The position numbers and the translations under genes were made by a program. The notes under the pieces are model-generated. The model saw only the letters and a program-made list of their open reading frames with translations, made no database searches and had not been told where the DNA came from. A DNA stretch of 64,000 bases, from the NCBI GenBank assembly GCA_964396655.1, contig CAYNFP010000006.1, positions 4,284-68,283 of the forward strand, given 5' to 3'. Each line of letters begins with the position of its first letter. The stretch's first letter is position 1. The DNA comes from CAYNFP01 sp964396655 (GTDB taxonomy: Bacteria > Bacillota_I > Bacilli_A > RF39 > UBA660). Below, piece by piece: positions 16,601-25,013 of the stretch.

Positions 16601-18965
16601 TTCCGTTTGTATATGTTCCTGAAACTGAGGCTGATCCACTTTCAATTTCTTTAAATGTCCAATTAGTTATTGTCTTTTGAATTGTATTATAACTATCTAC
16701 ATTTACTTGACCAGTTGTAGTTACATCTGCTGATAATGTATTTCCATTCTCATCTACATAATGTGCCACTACTGTTCCCATAATTTTTTCGTAAACATAT
16801 GTTACAGTTGTGTTTCCATCTGTATAAGATCCTGATGCATTACTTGGAGTTGTTATTAATCTCCACATATTGTATGTTGTTGTATCTAATGGATTTGTTG
16901 TATATGCTGTTCCTTGTTGTTCTGTCCTTTGATCTTCAGCTAATATAACTACTTCTGTACTTCCGTCCATCCATACATGTCTTACATCCAATGTACCCAT
17001 TGTTTTTGTGTACTCATAATATACTGTTATCATTCCATCTATATAAGTACCACTTGCATTACTTGGTGTTACTTCTGTAAATGTCCAGTTTGGTATTGGT
17101 TTTGAATTTGTTGTGTATGATGTTCCAGCTTGAGCTGTTGATAATGTTTCAGTATCTAACACATTTGAATGATTGTCTTTTTCAACGTAATATACTGTTA
17201 CATTTCCCATTACTTTTTCTATTGTTAATGTAACTGTTGCTACATTGCTTTTTACTGTTTCATAAATTGGATCATTATTATTATCATAACCAACCAATAC
17301 TTTTGTAAATATTCTATAAGTAAAACTGTCTGATGTTGCCCCTAATAATGTTGGAGTATATATAAATGCTGTTTTTGCTGAGTTTAATGAAAGTGTCCCA
17401 TTAGTTGTTGAAGATACTATTTCGATTGTGTCTGTTAAACTTGCTGCATTTTCTAATTCTGTACCTAATGTATAATTACTATTATTATCATTTGCTACTA
17501 TTGAAGCAATTGTTATTTCTTTTGTTTCAGTTGATCTAACTGTACCAGCATTATCATTTTCTGCTATAGCGGGTACAACAACTGATGGCTTATCTAATAC
17601 TAAATTAAATTTTCCATTTCCATCTAATGTATATGTAAATTCATTTCCACTAGCTGGTGTTCCAGTCAATATTGTATTAAAGTTTGTATACATTGAACCA
17701 TGGTATTCATTTTTTGCAACTATTTTATAATTAAATGTTATAGGAGTTAATGCATTTATAGTTCCAATAGCATAAGTTATTTTTGTTCCTTCTGATACTG
17801 TTTCAATTGTAACCTTATCTGTTCCATAAGCTGTTTTTAAATTATCTTGTTCAGTTTGTGTTAATGTAAAATCATTTGGGATAATATCTGTTAAAACCAC
17901 ATTTGTTGCTACATCGTATTTTGTTGTTGTAATATTTTCTACTATTGCATCAAATGCTTCTAATAATTCATCTCCATCATTTGCTGTTAAAAATCTACTA
18001 TATGTTCCTAAACCATTTCCCTCTTCATCTATATCTTCACCTGCAATATATTTTAATAAATTATTGGCATTTGTATTTGTTCCTAATCCAATTGTATAAA
18101 ATGTCACAAAATAGTTATCATCTGTTTTAAAGAAATCAGCTGCTGCTTTTGCGGCATTTGTATAACTATAAGATCCGCCAGTCCATGTATAATTTATTTC
18201 ATTATCAGAATCCTTATATCCAGTTCCAGGATTAACATTATCAGTTGAAGCATTTGTTTCTCCATCAGTTAATAAAACTATAACTTTATCATTTGAAGAA
18301 CCATATAATGTTTGACCACCTTTATTAATTCCATCTTGAACATTTGTAGAATTTGTTGTATTAATTCCATTAATAGCATCTGTTATTTCATTTAAGTCTG
18401 TTGTTAATAAATTTATTACACTTCCGTTATTATTAAAAATTGTTAATGAAATTCTAAAATAAATATCATCTTCTGTATTATTATTTAAAAGTTCTGTTGC
18501 TAGATTAATAGCTGCCATTTTAGCCGCTGCTATTCTTGTTACTGTTTGAGTTTGAGTGTTCCCATATTCATCTGTAACTGTAATTTGAATATTTGTTGTC
18601 ATACTACCTGATGCATCTAAAACCAAAGCTACATCAACGGTATCATATGTAGTTACTTGTGTTGTTTCTGTAAAAGGTTCACTATCTATATTTATAGTAA
18701 CCTCTGCTTCTCTACTATCTCCATCTGTTGTTGCATCATAATTTGGATCAACTTGATCTTGAGGAATTATAGTAGCGTCTTTCTCGCCATCTGTTTCTCC
18801 TGGTTCTAAACTTTCCAAATTGTTTGTGTCTTCTACTGCCACAAATGCTGAATCTTCAACTGTCTGTACTTCAATTCCTTCTTTTGCATTAAGTTTATTT
18901 ATGTTTAAAAAACCAAACATAAAAACTAATGCGATTAACATAAAATTCTTTAAAAATTTCTTCAT
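13668..18965 (-). CDS. Giant VWA/MucBP-repeat cell-wall adhesin
   Basis: A 1765-residue surface protein. Domains: signal peptide (residues 1-27); a von Willebrand A domain at about 110-345 with the MIDAS motif DASGS and the TDGET block; a DUF11-like beta domain (about 350-460); a cadherin/Ig-like domain (about 475-580); then 16 MucBP-like repeats (about 587-1715), each starting (M/L)Gx(V/L) and ending YxYxK. Five repeats are near-identical copies beginning TLDVRHVWMDG. The C-terminus has PTDTG at about 1731, a hydrophobic helix and KKKLNN, a sortase-type signal of unusual form. GGAGGG precedes the ATG. Mucus or host-glycan binding is inferred from MucBP. Confidence 0.92.
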   Translation of the reverse strand: MKKFLKNFMLIALVFMFGFLNINKLNAKEGIEVQTVEDSAFVAVEDTNNLESLEPGETDGEKDATIIPQDQVDPNYDATTDGDSREAEVTINIDSEPFTETTQVTTYDTVDVALVLDASGSMTTNIQITVTDEYGNTQTQTVTRIAAAKMAAINLATELLNNNTEDDIYFRISLTIFNNNGSVINLLTTDLNEITDAINGINTTNSTNVQDGINKGGQTLYGSSNDKVIVLLTDGETNASTDNVNPGTGYKDSDNEINYTWTGGSYSYTNAAKAAADFFKTDDNYFVTFYTIGLGTNTNANNLLKYIAGEDIDEEGNGLGTYSRFLTANDGDELLEAFDAIVENITTTKYDVATNVVLTDIIPNDFTLTQTEQDNLKTAYGTDKVTIETVSEGTKITYAIGTINALTPITFNYKIVAKNEYHGSMYTNFNTILTGTPASGNEFTYTLDGNGKFNLVLDKPSVVVPAIAENDNAGTVRSTETKEITIASIVANDNNSNYTLGTELENAASLTDTIEIVSSTTNGTLSLNSAKTAFIYTPTLLGATSDSFTYRIFTKVLVGYDNNNDPIYETVKSNVATVTLTIEKVMGNVTVYYVEKDNHSNVLDTETLSTAQAGTSYTTNSKPIPNWTFTEVTPSNASGTYIDGMITVYYEYTKTMGTLDVRHVWMDGSTEVVILAEDQRTEQQGTAYTTNPLDTTTYNMWRLITTPSNASGSYTDGNTTVTYVYEKIMGTVVAHYVDENGNTLSADVTTTGQVNVDSYNTIQKTITNWTFKEIESGSASVSGTYTNGILEVTYVYEETMGTLDVRHVWMDGSTEVVILAEDQRTEQQGTAYTTNPLDTTTYNMWRLITTPSNASGSYTDGNTTVTYVYEKVMGTVIVKYIEKDNSSNEISLNTITTEQVGTSYTTSPASIPNWTFTGTIPGNANGNYIDGSITVYYEYTKTLGTVIIHYVEVGTNTVISPNDYTMGQVNVDTYTTSPKPISNWTYIGVHSGSASVNGTYAEGDTNVIYTYTKTLGTVVAHYVDENGNTLSADVTTTGQVNVDSYNTIQKTITNWTFKEIESGSASVSGTYTNGILEVTYVYEETMGTLDVRHVWMDGSTEVVILAEDQRTEQQGTAYTTNPLDTTTYNMWRLITTPSNASGSYTDGNTTVTYVYEKVMGNVTVYYVEKDNHSNILDSETLPTAQVGTVYTTNLKIIANWTFTGTIPMNALGRYIDGMITVYYEYTKTLGTVVAHYVDEEGNTLSADVTTTGQVNVDTYTTSQKTITNWTFKEIESGSASVSGTYTNGILEVTYVYEETMGTLDVRHVWMDGSTEVVILAEDQRTEQQGTAYTTNPLDTTTYNMWRLITTPSNASGSYTDGNTTVTYVYEKVMGNVIVYYVEKDNHSNVLNTVTLASGQLGTSYTTSPASIPNWTFTEVTPSNASGIYTNGMITVYYEYTKTLGTVKTYYVDENGDGIIPYEITTGQINVDTYTTSQKTIPNWTFKEIKSGSASESGTYANGTLEVTYVYEKTMGTVKIYYVDEVGNSIVDYSTTSGQINVDTYTTSPKSIPNWTYLEVHSASAPVNGTYIEGTLEVIYVYSKTMGTLDVRHVWMDGSTEVVILAEDQRTEQQGTAYTTNPLDTTTYNMWRLITIPSNALGSYTDGNTTVTYVYEKVMGKLIVNYFDENGKELIASETYEEQIGNMYEVTPKEIDGYILLKVEGSESGSYVEDDTVVNYIYELAGVGGDEPTDTGVENSILPELMYVISSLSLIGSLIIKKKLNN
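13920..17215 (-). repeat. Tandem MucBP-type repeats encoded in the adhesin
   Basis: Sixteen tandem units of about 200 bases. One 213-base type (core near 14184, 15038, 15675, 16538 and 16966) is almost unchanged in all five copies. A second type (ENGNTLSADVTTTGQVNVD) occurs three times. The others have diverged. The alternation of near-identical and divergent units makes the array prone to recombination and to assembly collapse. Confidence 0.9.
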
Positions 18966-19040
18966 TTTCCCTCCAAAATTTTCACTAAAATACCGTTAAA
19001 GTATAACTTTAAAAATAAAATTAAACTTTTATAAGTCAAT

Positions 19041-19069
19041 ATAATATGTAACTTTCCATTTTTTGTCAA
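19041..19069 (-). promoter_or_regulatory. Adhesin promoter
   Basis: TTGACA (19064-19069), 17 bases, TATTAT (19041-19046) on the minus strand. The boxes and spacing are the same as in the sortase promoter. The 5' UTR is about 70 bases. The rest of the gap up to 19190 shows no gene. Confidence 0.75.
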
Positions 19070-19189
19070 GAGTTTTTTTTATTTTTTAATTTTAAAAGCG
19101 AGATATTTGAATTTTACAGTAAAAAAATATATCACTTTTCATATTTATATTATGATGTTTTAATATATAAAATATAAAATTTTTATATA

Positions 19190-19222
19190 CAAAAAAATTA
19201 CAAATTTCTACAAATTTGTAAT
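19190..19222 (-). terminator. Terminator of dnaI
   Basis: A perfect 11-bp stem (ATTACAAATTT/AAATTTGTAAT) with a GTAG loop and seven T on the minus strand. It overlaps the dnaI stop codon. Confidence 0.85.
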
Positions 19223-20121
19223 TATTTTCTTTTGTTATTGCTTATTAATTCCATATAGTTTGTAAGTTGTTTTATTCTCTCAATTATTCTTCTTGCTTTA
19301 ACACTATCACTAGAAGTATTAGTTAATTTTAGGTGAGATTCAAGTTCTTCTAAACTTAAATTTGAAGTAAAAAATGTAGTTAAATTATTATCCATTCTAT
19401 ACTGCAAAATTGTTCCTAATATCTCATCTCTACTCCAAGCAGTGTTATTTTCAGCTCCAATATCATCAATTAATAAAATATCACTTCTCATTATTTCATC
19501 AAATTTTAAATCAAAATCTTCTGTATTAAATGAAGCTTTTAAAGTTTTTAATAAATTAGGATAATATACTATAACACATCTTGCTCCTTTTTTAGAAATT
19601 TCATTAATAGCAGCACTTATAATATAGGTTTTTCCACTACCAAATGAGCCACATAAATATAAGCCTTTTTCTTCGTTTTTTGTATCAAAATTATCAATAA
19701 ATTTATTTAAATATTTTATTAAATTAAGTCTCTCTTTTTCTAAAATAAGATCACTCATTTTAGCTTCATATATAAATTTAGGAACTTCAAAATATGTGAC
19801 ATTTGTTTTTTCTTTTAAATTAATTTTTTCATATTTACAAGGAATATAATCAAATACTAACCCAATGCCTTCATTAACAGGATAATTAACATAACCTTGC
19901 ACTTTATTTTTACAATAACTTAACCCTTTGCAGCCCTTACAATTTTCTAATTCTAAAACAGTATTTTGTAACTTTGAAGTATATTTAATTAATACTTCTT
20001 CTGGAACGTCAAGTCTATTAACCAATTTAACAAAATTAGGTTCTTCTAAAGAAAGCATATAACTTTTTTTAACAGTATTTAAATTGTTTTTATTATTTGA
20101 TAACTCATTAAAATTTTTCAT
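19222..20121 (-). CDS. dnaI: Primosomal helicase loader DnaI
   Basis: A 299-residue AAA+ ATPase that loads the replicative helicase at oriC and at restart sites. The N-terminal part has the cysteine cluster CKGCKGLSYC that binds zinc in the family. The AAA+ domain (about residues 130-299) shows Walker A GSFGSGKT, Walker B ILLIDDIGAE and sensor 1 FFTSNLS. The gene begins directly at the dnaB stop (shared base at 20121), as in the Bacillus dnaB-dnaI operon. AAGGAG is the ribosome site. Confidence 0.93.
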   Translation of the reverse strand: MKNFNELSNNKNNLNTVKKSYMLSLEEPNFVKLVNRLDVPEEVLIKYTSKLQNTVLELENCKGCKGLSYCKNKVQGYVNYPVNEGIGLVFDYIPCKYEKINLKEKTNVTYFEVPKFIYEAKMSDLILEKERLNLIKYLNKFIDNFDTKNEEKGLYLCGSFGSGKTYIISAAINEISKKGARCVIVYYPNLLKTLKASFNTEDFDLKFDEIMRSDILLIDDIGAENNTAWSRDEILGTILQYRMDNNLTTFFTSNLSLEELESHLKLTNTSSDSVKARRIIERIKQLTNYMELISNNKRK

Positions 20122-21407
20122 TATTTATACTCCTTTACTAATTCCTCAAGTTCTTGTTTTTCTTCTTCTGTTAATTTTTCATTTGATATTTCTTTATTAA
20201 ACCAAGAAGGTATTATATCTTCCTTTTTTGTTTCTACAGTTTTAACTTTTTTATATTTTTTATGTTCTTTTTCAGCTAGTTCCATAGCTTCTGTTGCTGT
20301 TTCTATTCCCAATCTTTTCCATTGAGAAGCAATTGTATCTATATATGCTTTAGTTAATTTATTATTATTTGTTCTAAGAACATAATCAATTAATACATTC
20401 ACAACAGCAGAATTTAGTTTTAAATCCACTATTAAATTTTCTAATATTTTCATATCTCTTTCTACTGGTTTAGAACCCTTATTTTTGGATTTTAAAAAGT
20501 TATAGGGAGAAATAGTTTCAAATACTTTAATCATTTTACCACGTTTTGAATTATCTCCTTTAGGAGTTGTAAGATATTCTGGTTGTGTTTTAAATATCAA
20601 ACTAGGTAATCTATTATCATTATTAAATTGATAGTATTTTCTAACATTTTTTCTTAGTATTTCTTTATCTATCATACCTTTTTCATTTAAAGATGTTTTT
20701 ACTAAATCACTCATTTGCATAGGATCTAATTCATAAAGAAAAGATAAATCTCTTATTAATTCTTTAGTTATCTTATTTAATGCTTTATTATTAAATAAAT
20801 TTTTAGGCATAGAAGATATTAGTAAATCAAAATCAAAATCATATTGATAATTTAACTTTAACTTTTCTTTATTAATTATGTCTGCATTTTCTAATTCATA
20901 ATTAGTAAAGTTCTTACTTTTGAATGTCATATCAAAAGGTGAAGTAATATCCTTGTATCCTTTTAAATCTATAGATGGTATTTTAAAATAATTTAAAATT
21001 CTATTATATTCTTCTTTGCCTAGATTATTATATAAAACCATATTAAATATTGGATGAGAAAAGAATTCTGAAGCACTTATTGGACTATATAATTCATATA
21101 TATATGAATTAACATTTCCTTCCATATAATATGTTTTTAATAATCCTATTCCTTCAAGTTTTATTCTAGATTCTTTAATATCTTTTAAGTTTAAACTCAT
21201 ACTTGTCATTAAATGATGGTGAGTTAATTCAGAAGATATATAATTATTTACTTTTAATTCATTATAAAGAGCTAAATATAAAGTTACAGGAACATTACCT
21301 ATTATAGGCATATAAAGCATAGTTAAAATAAGTTTATCTTCTTCATTAAGAAAACTTTTATTAACAACTTGATATATGTCTGCTGGTAAAAGAGTCACTG
21401 TTTCCAT
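20121..21407 (-). CDS. dnaB: Replication initiation/membrane attachment protein DnaB
   Basis: A 428-residue Gram-positive DnaB (not the helicase), which cooperates with DnaD and DnaI in helicase loading. The N-terminal winged-helix half begins LLPADIYQVVNKSFLNEEDKLIL. The DnaD-like C-terminal half spans about residues 190-400, with the conserved SPYNFLKSKNKG segment and a helix with WKRLGIETATEAME. The tail is acidic (EEKQELEELVKEYK). The function follows from family and from the adjoining dnaI. A hairpin lies just upstream at about 21419-21452. Confidence 0.88.
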   Translation of the reverse strand: METVTLLPADIYQVVNKSFLNEEDKLILTMLYMPIIGNVPVTLYLALYNELKVNNYISSELTHHHLMTSMSLNLKDIKESRIKLEGIGLLKTYYMEGNVNSYIYELYSPISASEFFSHPIFNMVLYNNLGKEEYNRILNYFKIPSIDLKGYKDITSPFDMTFKSKNFTNYELENADIINKEKLKLNYQYDFDFDLLISSMPKNLFNNKALNKITKELIRDLSFLYELDPMQMSDLVKTSLNEKGMIDKEILRKNVRKYYQFNNDNRLPSLIFKTQPEYLTTPKGDNSKRGKMIKVFETISPYNFLKSKNKGSKPVERDMKILENLIVDLKLNSAVVNVLIDYVLRTNNNKLTKAYIDTIASQWKRLGIETATEAMELAEKEHKKYKKVKTVETKKEDIIPSWFNKEISNEKLTEEEKQELEELVKEYK

Positions 21408-21455
21408 AAATATACCTCTAAAGTTATTTTATATTAAATGGAAAATAACTTCAAG

Positions 21456-21908
21456 TTAATAATCATAAATTTCTACATTATAATCTGTATTAGTTGTTAA
21501 ACTTATTACTATTTTATAAAAAGTACCTTCTTCTAACACCTCCGAACTATAAGTTATTTGATTAAATTTATCACTTGATATTGTTCTTACTAAATATACA
21601 GTAGATGCATTATAATATTTTATACTTGTACCATTATCAGTAATCTCAATAGTTTTAGTACTACTATTATCAAAAGTTATAGTGCATTTTATAGTACTCT
21701 CACAACTTATTGAAGATATTCCATAATTAGCAGCATCATAATTAATAGTTTTAGAAATAGAAGCTTGATTTACCATTAAATTCATATCTATATTAAGATT
21801 CTCTTTTTGATCTTTAAACGATATAACTAAACTAGTCATAAAAAGCATAACTATTGATAATAAAACTATTGATACTAAAAGTTCAATTAAAGTAAAACCT
21901 TTCTTCAT
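21456..21908 (-). CDS. Type IV pilin-like (pseudopilin) protein
   Basis: A 150-residue protein with a canonical class 3 signal. MKKG is followed by FTLIELLVSIVLLSIV with Glu at position 5 after the predicted cleavage site, so it is a substrate for a prepilin peptidase. The rest is a beta-rich globular domain with one CESTIKC pair that may form a disulfide. It overlaps the preceding pilin-like gene by four bases and lies 48 bases before dnaB. No pilus ATPase or platform gene is in the window. Confidence 0.82.
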   Translation of the reverse strand: MKKGFTLIELLVSIVLLSIVMLFMTSLVISFKDQKENLNIDMNLMVNQASISKTINYDAANYGISSISCESTIKCTITFDNSSTKTIEITDNGTSIKYYNASTVYLVRTISSDKFNQITYSSEVLEEGTFYKIVISLTTNTDYNVEIYDY

Positions 21909-22363
21909 TCTATCACCTTCATAGATAACGAAGCATAATAATCTTTATTATCACTTTCATAATGAATGATTAAATATTTATGATTGTTTTGCAAAATTTT
22001 CATATAGTTAATATCTGTATTTGTTAAATCTGTATGAGTTCCTGATAAAACTTCTTTAATATTTATATTATTATAAATAACATAATCTATATCTAATAAT
22101 GTATATAAATCAGTACAATCTCCAGACATATAACCAGTACAATCAACTGATTCAATTTTAATATAATTAGAAGATGGATAACCATTAGTAAAAGTTTTTT
22201 TAATTACATTAATTTTATATATATCATTTATATTATCATAATATCTATTTTGTTTTAAATTACTGAACACGAAAGAATATGCTTTATATAAACCCAGCAT
22301 ACTAACTATTACTACTACTAAAACTATTATAGTTTCTACTAAAACAAATCCTTTTCTATTCAT
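21905..22363 (-). CDS. Minor pilin-like protein
   Basis: A 152-residue protein with the class 3 signal MNRKG and FVLVETIIVLVVVIVSM, with Glu at position 5. The C-terminal domain is short with two cysteines (VDCTGYMSGDC), perhaps a disulfide. It starts three bases after the RCC1 gene and overlaps the next pilin-like gene, so the three are translated from one mRNA. Probably a minor subunit of a type IV-like filament or of a competence-type pseudopilus. Confidence 0.78.
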   Translation of the reverse strand: MNRKGFVLVETIIVLVVVIVSMLGLYKAYSFVFSNLKQNRYYDNINDIYKINVIKKTFTNGYPSSNYIKIESVDCTGYMSGDCTDLYTLLDIDYVIYNNINIKEVLSGTHTDLTNTDINYMKILQNNHKYLIIHYESDNKDYYASLSMKVIE

Positions 22364-22365
22364 AT

Positions 22366-24705
22366 TTACCTCGTATATATTAAAGCAATCCTTGTTGGAA
22401 CTAAACTTTGAGTTGTAAAATTATTTCCTAATTGATATGTTGAGTTATATCCCCATGCCCACAAAACTCCGGTATTATCTACTCCTAATGAATGAGAACC
22501 ACCAGCACTTATAGCAATAAATTTTGTTCCTAAAATATTAGTTATTTTTTCTGGCAAAGTTCTTGTGGTTACACTATTATCTCCTAATTGACCATAATTG
22601 TTATATCCCCATACCCATAATGAGCCTGCTTCATCTATTGCTAAATTATGACTTGCCCCAACAGCAACGATTAAAAATTTTGTGTTATCTATGTTTGTTA
22701 TTTTTATAGGAATATTACTATTATTTGTACTTCCATCTCCCAATTGACCATTACCATTATATCCCCATGCCCACAATGAACCAGCTTCATCTATTGCTAT
22801 ACTATGAGAGCCACCAGCCCATACAGAGACAAATTTTGTATTATCTGTATTTGTTATTTTTTTAGGAATATTACTATTATTTGTATTTCCGTTTCCTAAT
22901 TGACCATAACTATTATATCCCCATGCCCACAAAGCACCGGCTTCATCTATTGCTAAACTATGAAAATTTCCTCCGGCAACAGAAATAAATTTTGTGTTAT
23001 CTGTATTTGTTATTTTTATAGGAATGCTACTATTATTATTATTTCCATTTCCTAATTGGCCAAAATTATTGAGTCCCCATGCCCACAAAGCACCAACTTC
23101 ATCTATTGCAAAGCCATGAGATCCACCAGCACCTATAGCAACAAATTTTGTGTTATCTGTATTTGTTATTTTTGTTGGAATGTCAACCGAAGTTTTGTAG
23201 ATGCCTAAACCATAATAATTATATCCCCATGTCCATAGCGAACCATTTTCATCTATTCCAAGAACAAAATAGTAACTCGAAACACTTGTGGATATATTCA
23301 TAAATTTTGCATTATCTGAATTAGTAATTCTTCTTGCAGAACCATAAGAAGCAGAAGAGCCATTTCCCAATTGACCATAACTACCATCTCCCCATACCCA
23401 CAAATTATTTGAAGTATCCAAAGAATATGAACTTGAATTTCCAGCATATAATTTATTTGCTTTTGAAGTAACTATAATAATTGGAATTAAACTTTGAGCT
23501 GTAATACCATTATGGCCTAATTGACCATATCCATTATATCCCCAAATAAATACATTTCCAGCTTCATCTATTGCTTGAGTATGATAATCTCCCATTGATA
23601 TGCTCACAAATTTTTTCCCCTCAGGGTTGATTATTTTTACTGGCGAAATTCTTGCGGTCGTACTATTATCTCCCAATTGGCCATGATTGTTATATCCCCA
23701 CATCCAAAGAGCACCAGCTTCATCAATAGCTCCCATATGATATTTTCCTGTTGCAACATTAACAAATTTTGTGTTATCTGTATTTGTTATTTGCGTAGGC
23801 ACTTTAGTAGCTCCAGTTGATCCATTGCCTAATTGACCATATGTATCATCGCCCCAAGTGTAAAGATAACCATTAGTATCTATAGCCGCAGAATATAAAT
23901 AGCCTGCTGCTACTTTTTTATAAGTGTTTGCTGTTATTATTATAGGTATTTTACTAATTGCTGTACTATTATTTCCAAGTTCATAAGAAGAATTATCTCC
24001 CCATGCCCATAATGACCCAGCTTCATCTATTGCTAATGAATGTGTATGATATGATGAAATACTAACAAAATCAGTATTTGAAGTATTTATTATTTCCACT
24101 GGTGAAACTTTAGTAGTTGTACTATTATCACCTAATTGTCCTGATCCATTAGCTCCCCATGCCCACAATGAACCATTTTCATCTATTGCTAATGAATAAA
24201 CCCTACTTGCTACTACTTCCACAAAATCGGTACCTTCTGTATTTGTTATTTTCGTTGGCAAAGTACTAGCAGTTGAACTGCCATTACCTAATTGTCCATA
24301 ATTATTACACCCAAAAGCCCATAACGAACCAGCTTCATCTATTGCCAAACTATGATTAATACCCGAAGATATCTTTATAAATTTTGTGTTATCAGTATTA
24401 ACTACTTTTACTGGTATATAAGAAATCGAATTGCTCCCGATTCCTAATTGGCCACAATCATTATACCCCCAAGCCATTAATTCACCTTTAGCATTAATTA
24501 AAAAAGATTGATTATTTCCACTATATATAATTTTCTGATATCCAGCAGTGGATGTAATACCACTTATTTCTTCTTTTCCATTTTCTACAATTGTGTCTAC
24601 AAATCTAGCTTTCTGTGTATATATTGCAAGTAAAGAAACTAGTGTTAATAAAAACACTAGTAAAAAGGAATATACTATCGTCATTGAAGCAAACCCTTTT
24701 TTCAT
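22366..24705 (-). CDS. Pilin-like protein with 14 RCC1 repeats
   Basis: A 779-residue protein. The N-terminus (MKKG then FASMTIVYSFLLVFLLTLVSLLA) looks like a class 3 prepilin signal and helix but lacks Glu 5. A linker to about residue 55 is followed by 14 RCC1/BNR-type repeats to the end. Each carries an xLWAWGxNxxGQLG core and a SLAIDEAGxLW strand. Fourteen repeats would make two seven-bladed propellers. It heads an operon with two pilin-like genes. RCC1 proteins serve as binding platforms; a role as an extracellular tip protein is inference. Confidence 0.85.
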   Translation of the reverse strand: MKKGFASMTIVYSFLLVFLLTLVSLLAIYTQKARFVDTIVENGKEEISGITSTAGYQKIIYSGNNQSFLINAKGELMAWGYNDCGQLGIGSNSISYIPVKVVNTDNTKFIKISSGINHSLAIDEAGSLWAFGCNNYGQLGNGSSTASTLPTKITNTEGTDFVEVVASRVYSLAIDENGSLWAWGANGSGQLGDNSTTTKVSPVEIINTSNTDFVSISSYHTHSLAIDEAGSLWAWGDNSSYELGNNSTAISKIPIIITANTYKKVAAGYLYSAAIDTNGYLYTWGDDTYGQLGNGSTGATKVPTQITNTDNTKFVNVATGKYHMGAIDEAGALWMWGYNNHGQLGDNSTTARISPVKIINPEGKKFVSISMGDYHTQAIDEAGNVFIWGYNGYGQLGHNGITAQSLIPIIIVTSKANKLYAGNSSSYSLDTSNNLWVWGDGSYGQLGNGSSASYGSARRITNSDNAKFMNISTSVSSYYFVLGIDENGSLWTWGYNYYGLGIYKTSVDIPTKITNTDNTKFVAIGAGGSHGFAIDEVGALWAWGLNNFGQLGNGNNNNSSIPIKITNTDNTKFISVAGGNFHSLAIDEAGALWAWGYNSYGQLGNGNTNNSNIPKKITNTDNTKFVSVWAGGSHSIAIDEAGSLWAWGYNGNGQLGDGSTNNSNIPIKITNIDNTKFLIVAVGASHNLAIDEAGSLWVWGYNNYGQLGDNSVTTRTLPEKITNILGTKFIAISAGGSHSLGVDNTGVLWAWGYNSTYQLGNNFTTQSLVPTRIALIYTR

Positions 24706-24722
24706 ACTTTCACCTATTATAA

Positions 24723-24751
24723 ATTATAAATCATTTTATACCAAAAATCAA
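24723..24751 (-). promoter_or_regulatory. Promoter of the RCC1/pilin operon
   Basis: TTGATT (24746-24751), 17 bases, TATAAT (24723-24728) on the minus strand, ending about 18 bases before the RCC1 start codon. The ribosome site is AGGTGA. Confidence 0.65.
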
Positions 24752-24809
24752 AGTATTTATATCACCCAATAAATAATAGTCTTATATAATATATTAGGGT
24801 GTATTGTCT

Positions 24810-25013
24810 ATGAAAAACTTTAATAATTTATATGAATTATACAAAAAAAATAAAGAAATATTTGATGTAGTTATAATTTTAATTTTATGTTTACTTCTAG
24901 TATGGCAAATTATATTTACATTAATATTTCCTTTAAGAATAAATGTTATCATACTTCTTATTCTTATTATACTAATTATTTTCTTCTTCTTTAAGATTTA
25001 TAGACGTAATTAA
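24810..25013 (+). CDS. Small two-helix membrane protein (tentative)
   Basis: A 67-residue reading with a charged N-terminus (KNFNNLYELYKKNKEIFD), two hydrophobic helices (about 20-40 and 45-62) and a basic end (YRRN). ATG at 24810 with GGGTG upstream and TATAAT at 24785-24790; no good -35. Its last 42 bases overlap the convergent kinase-like gene. The protein pattern is credible, but the evidence is modest. Confidence 0.45.
   Translation: MKNFNNLYELYKKNKEIFDVVIILILCLLLVWQIIFTLIFPLRINVIILLILIILIIFFFFKIYRRN

Noticed and set aside
13920..17215. CRISPR-like array
   Set aside because: The repeats are in frame, about 200 bases long and encode MucBP domains; there are no short spacers.
17945..18130. 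61-residue plus-strand reading
   Set aside because: Shadow of the adhesin VWA domain with low-complexity His/Leu text.
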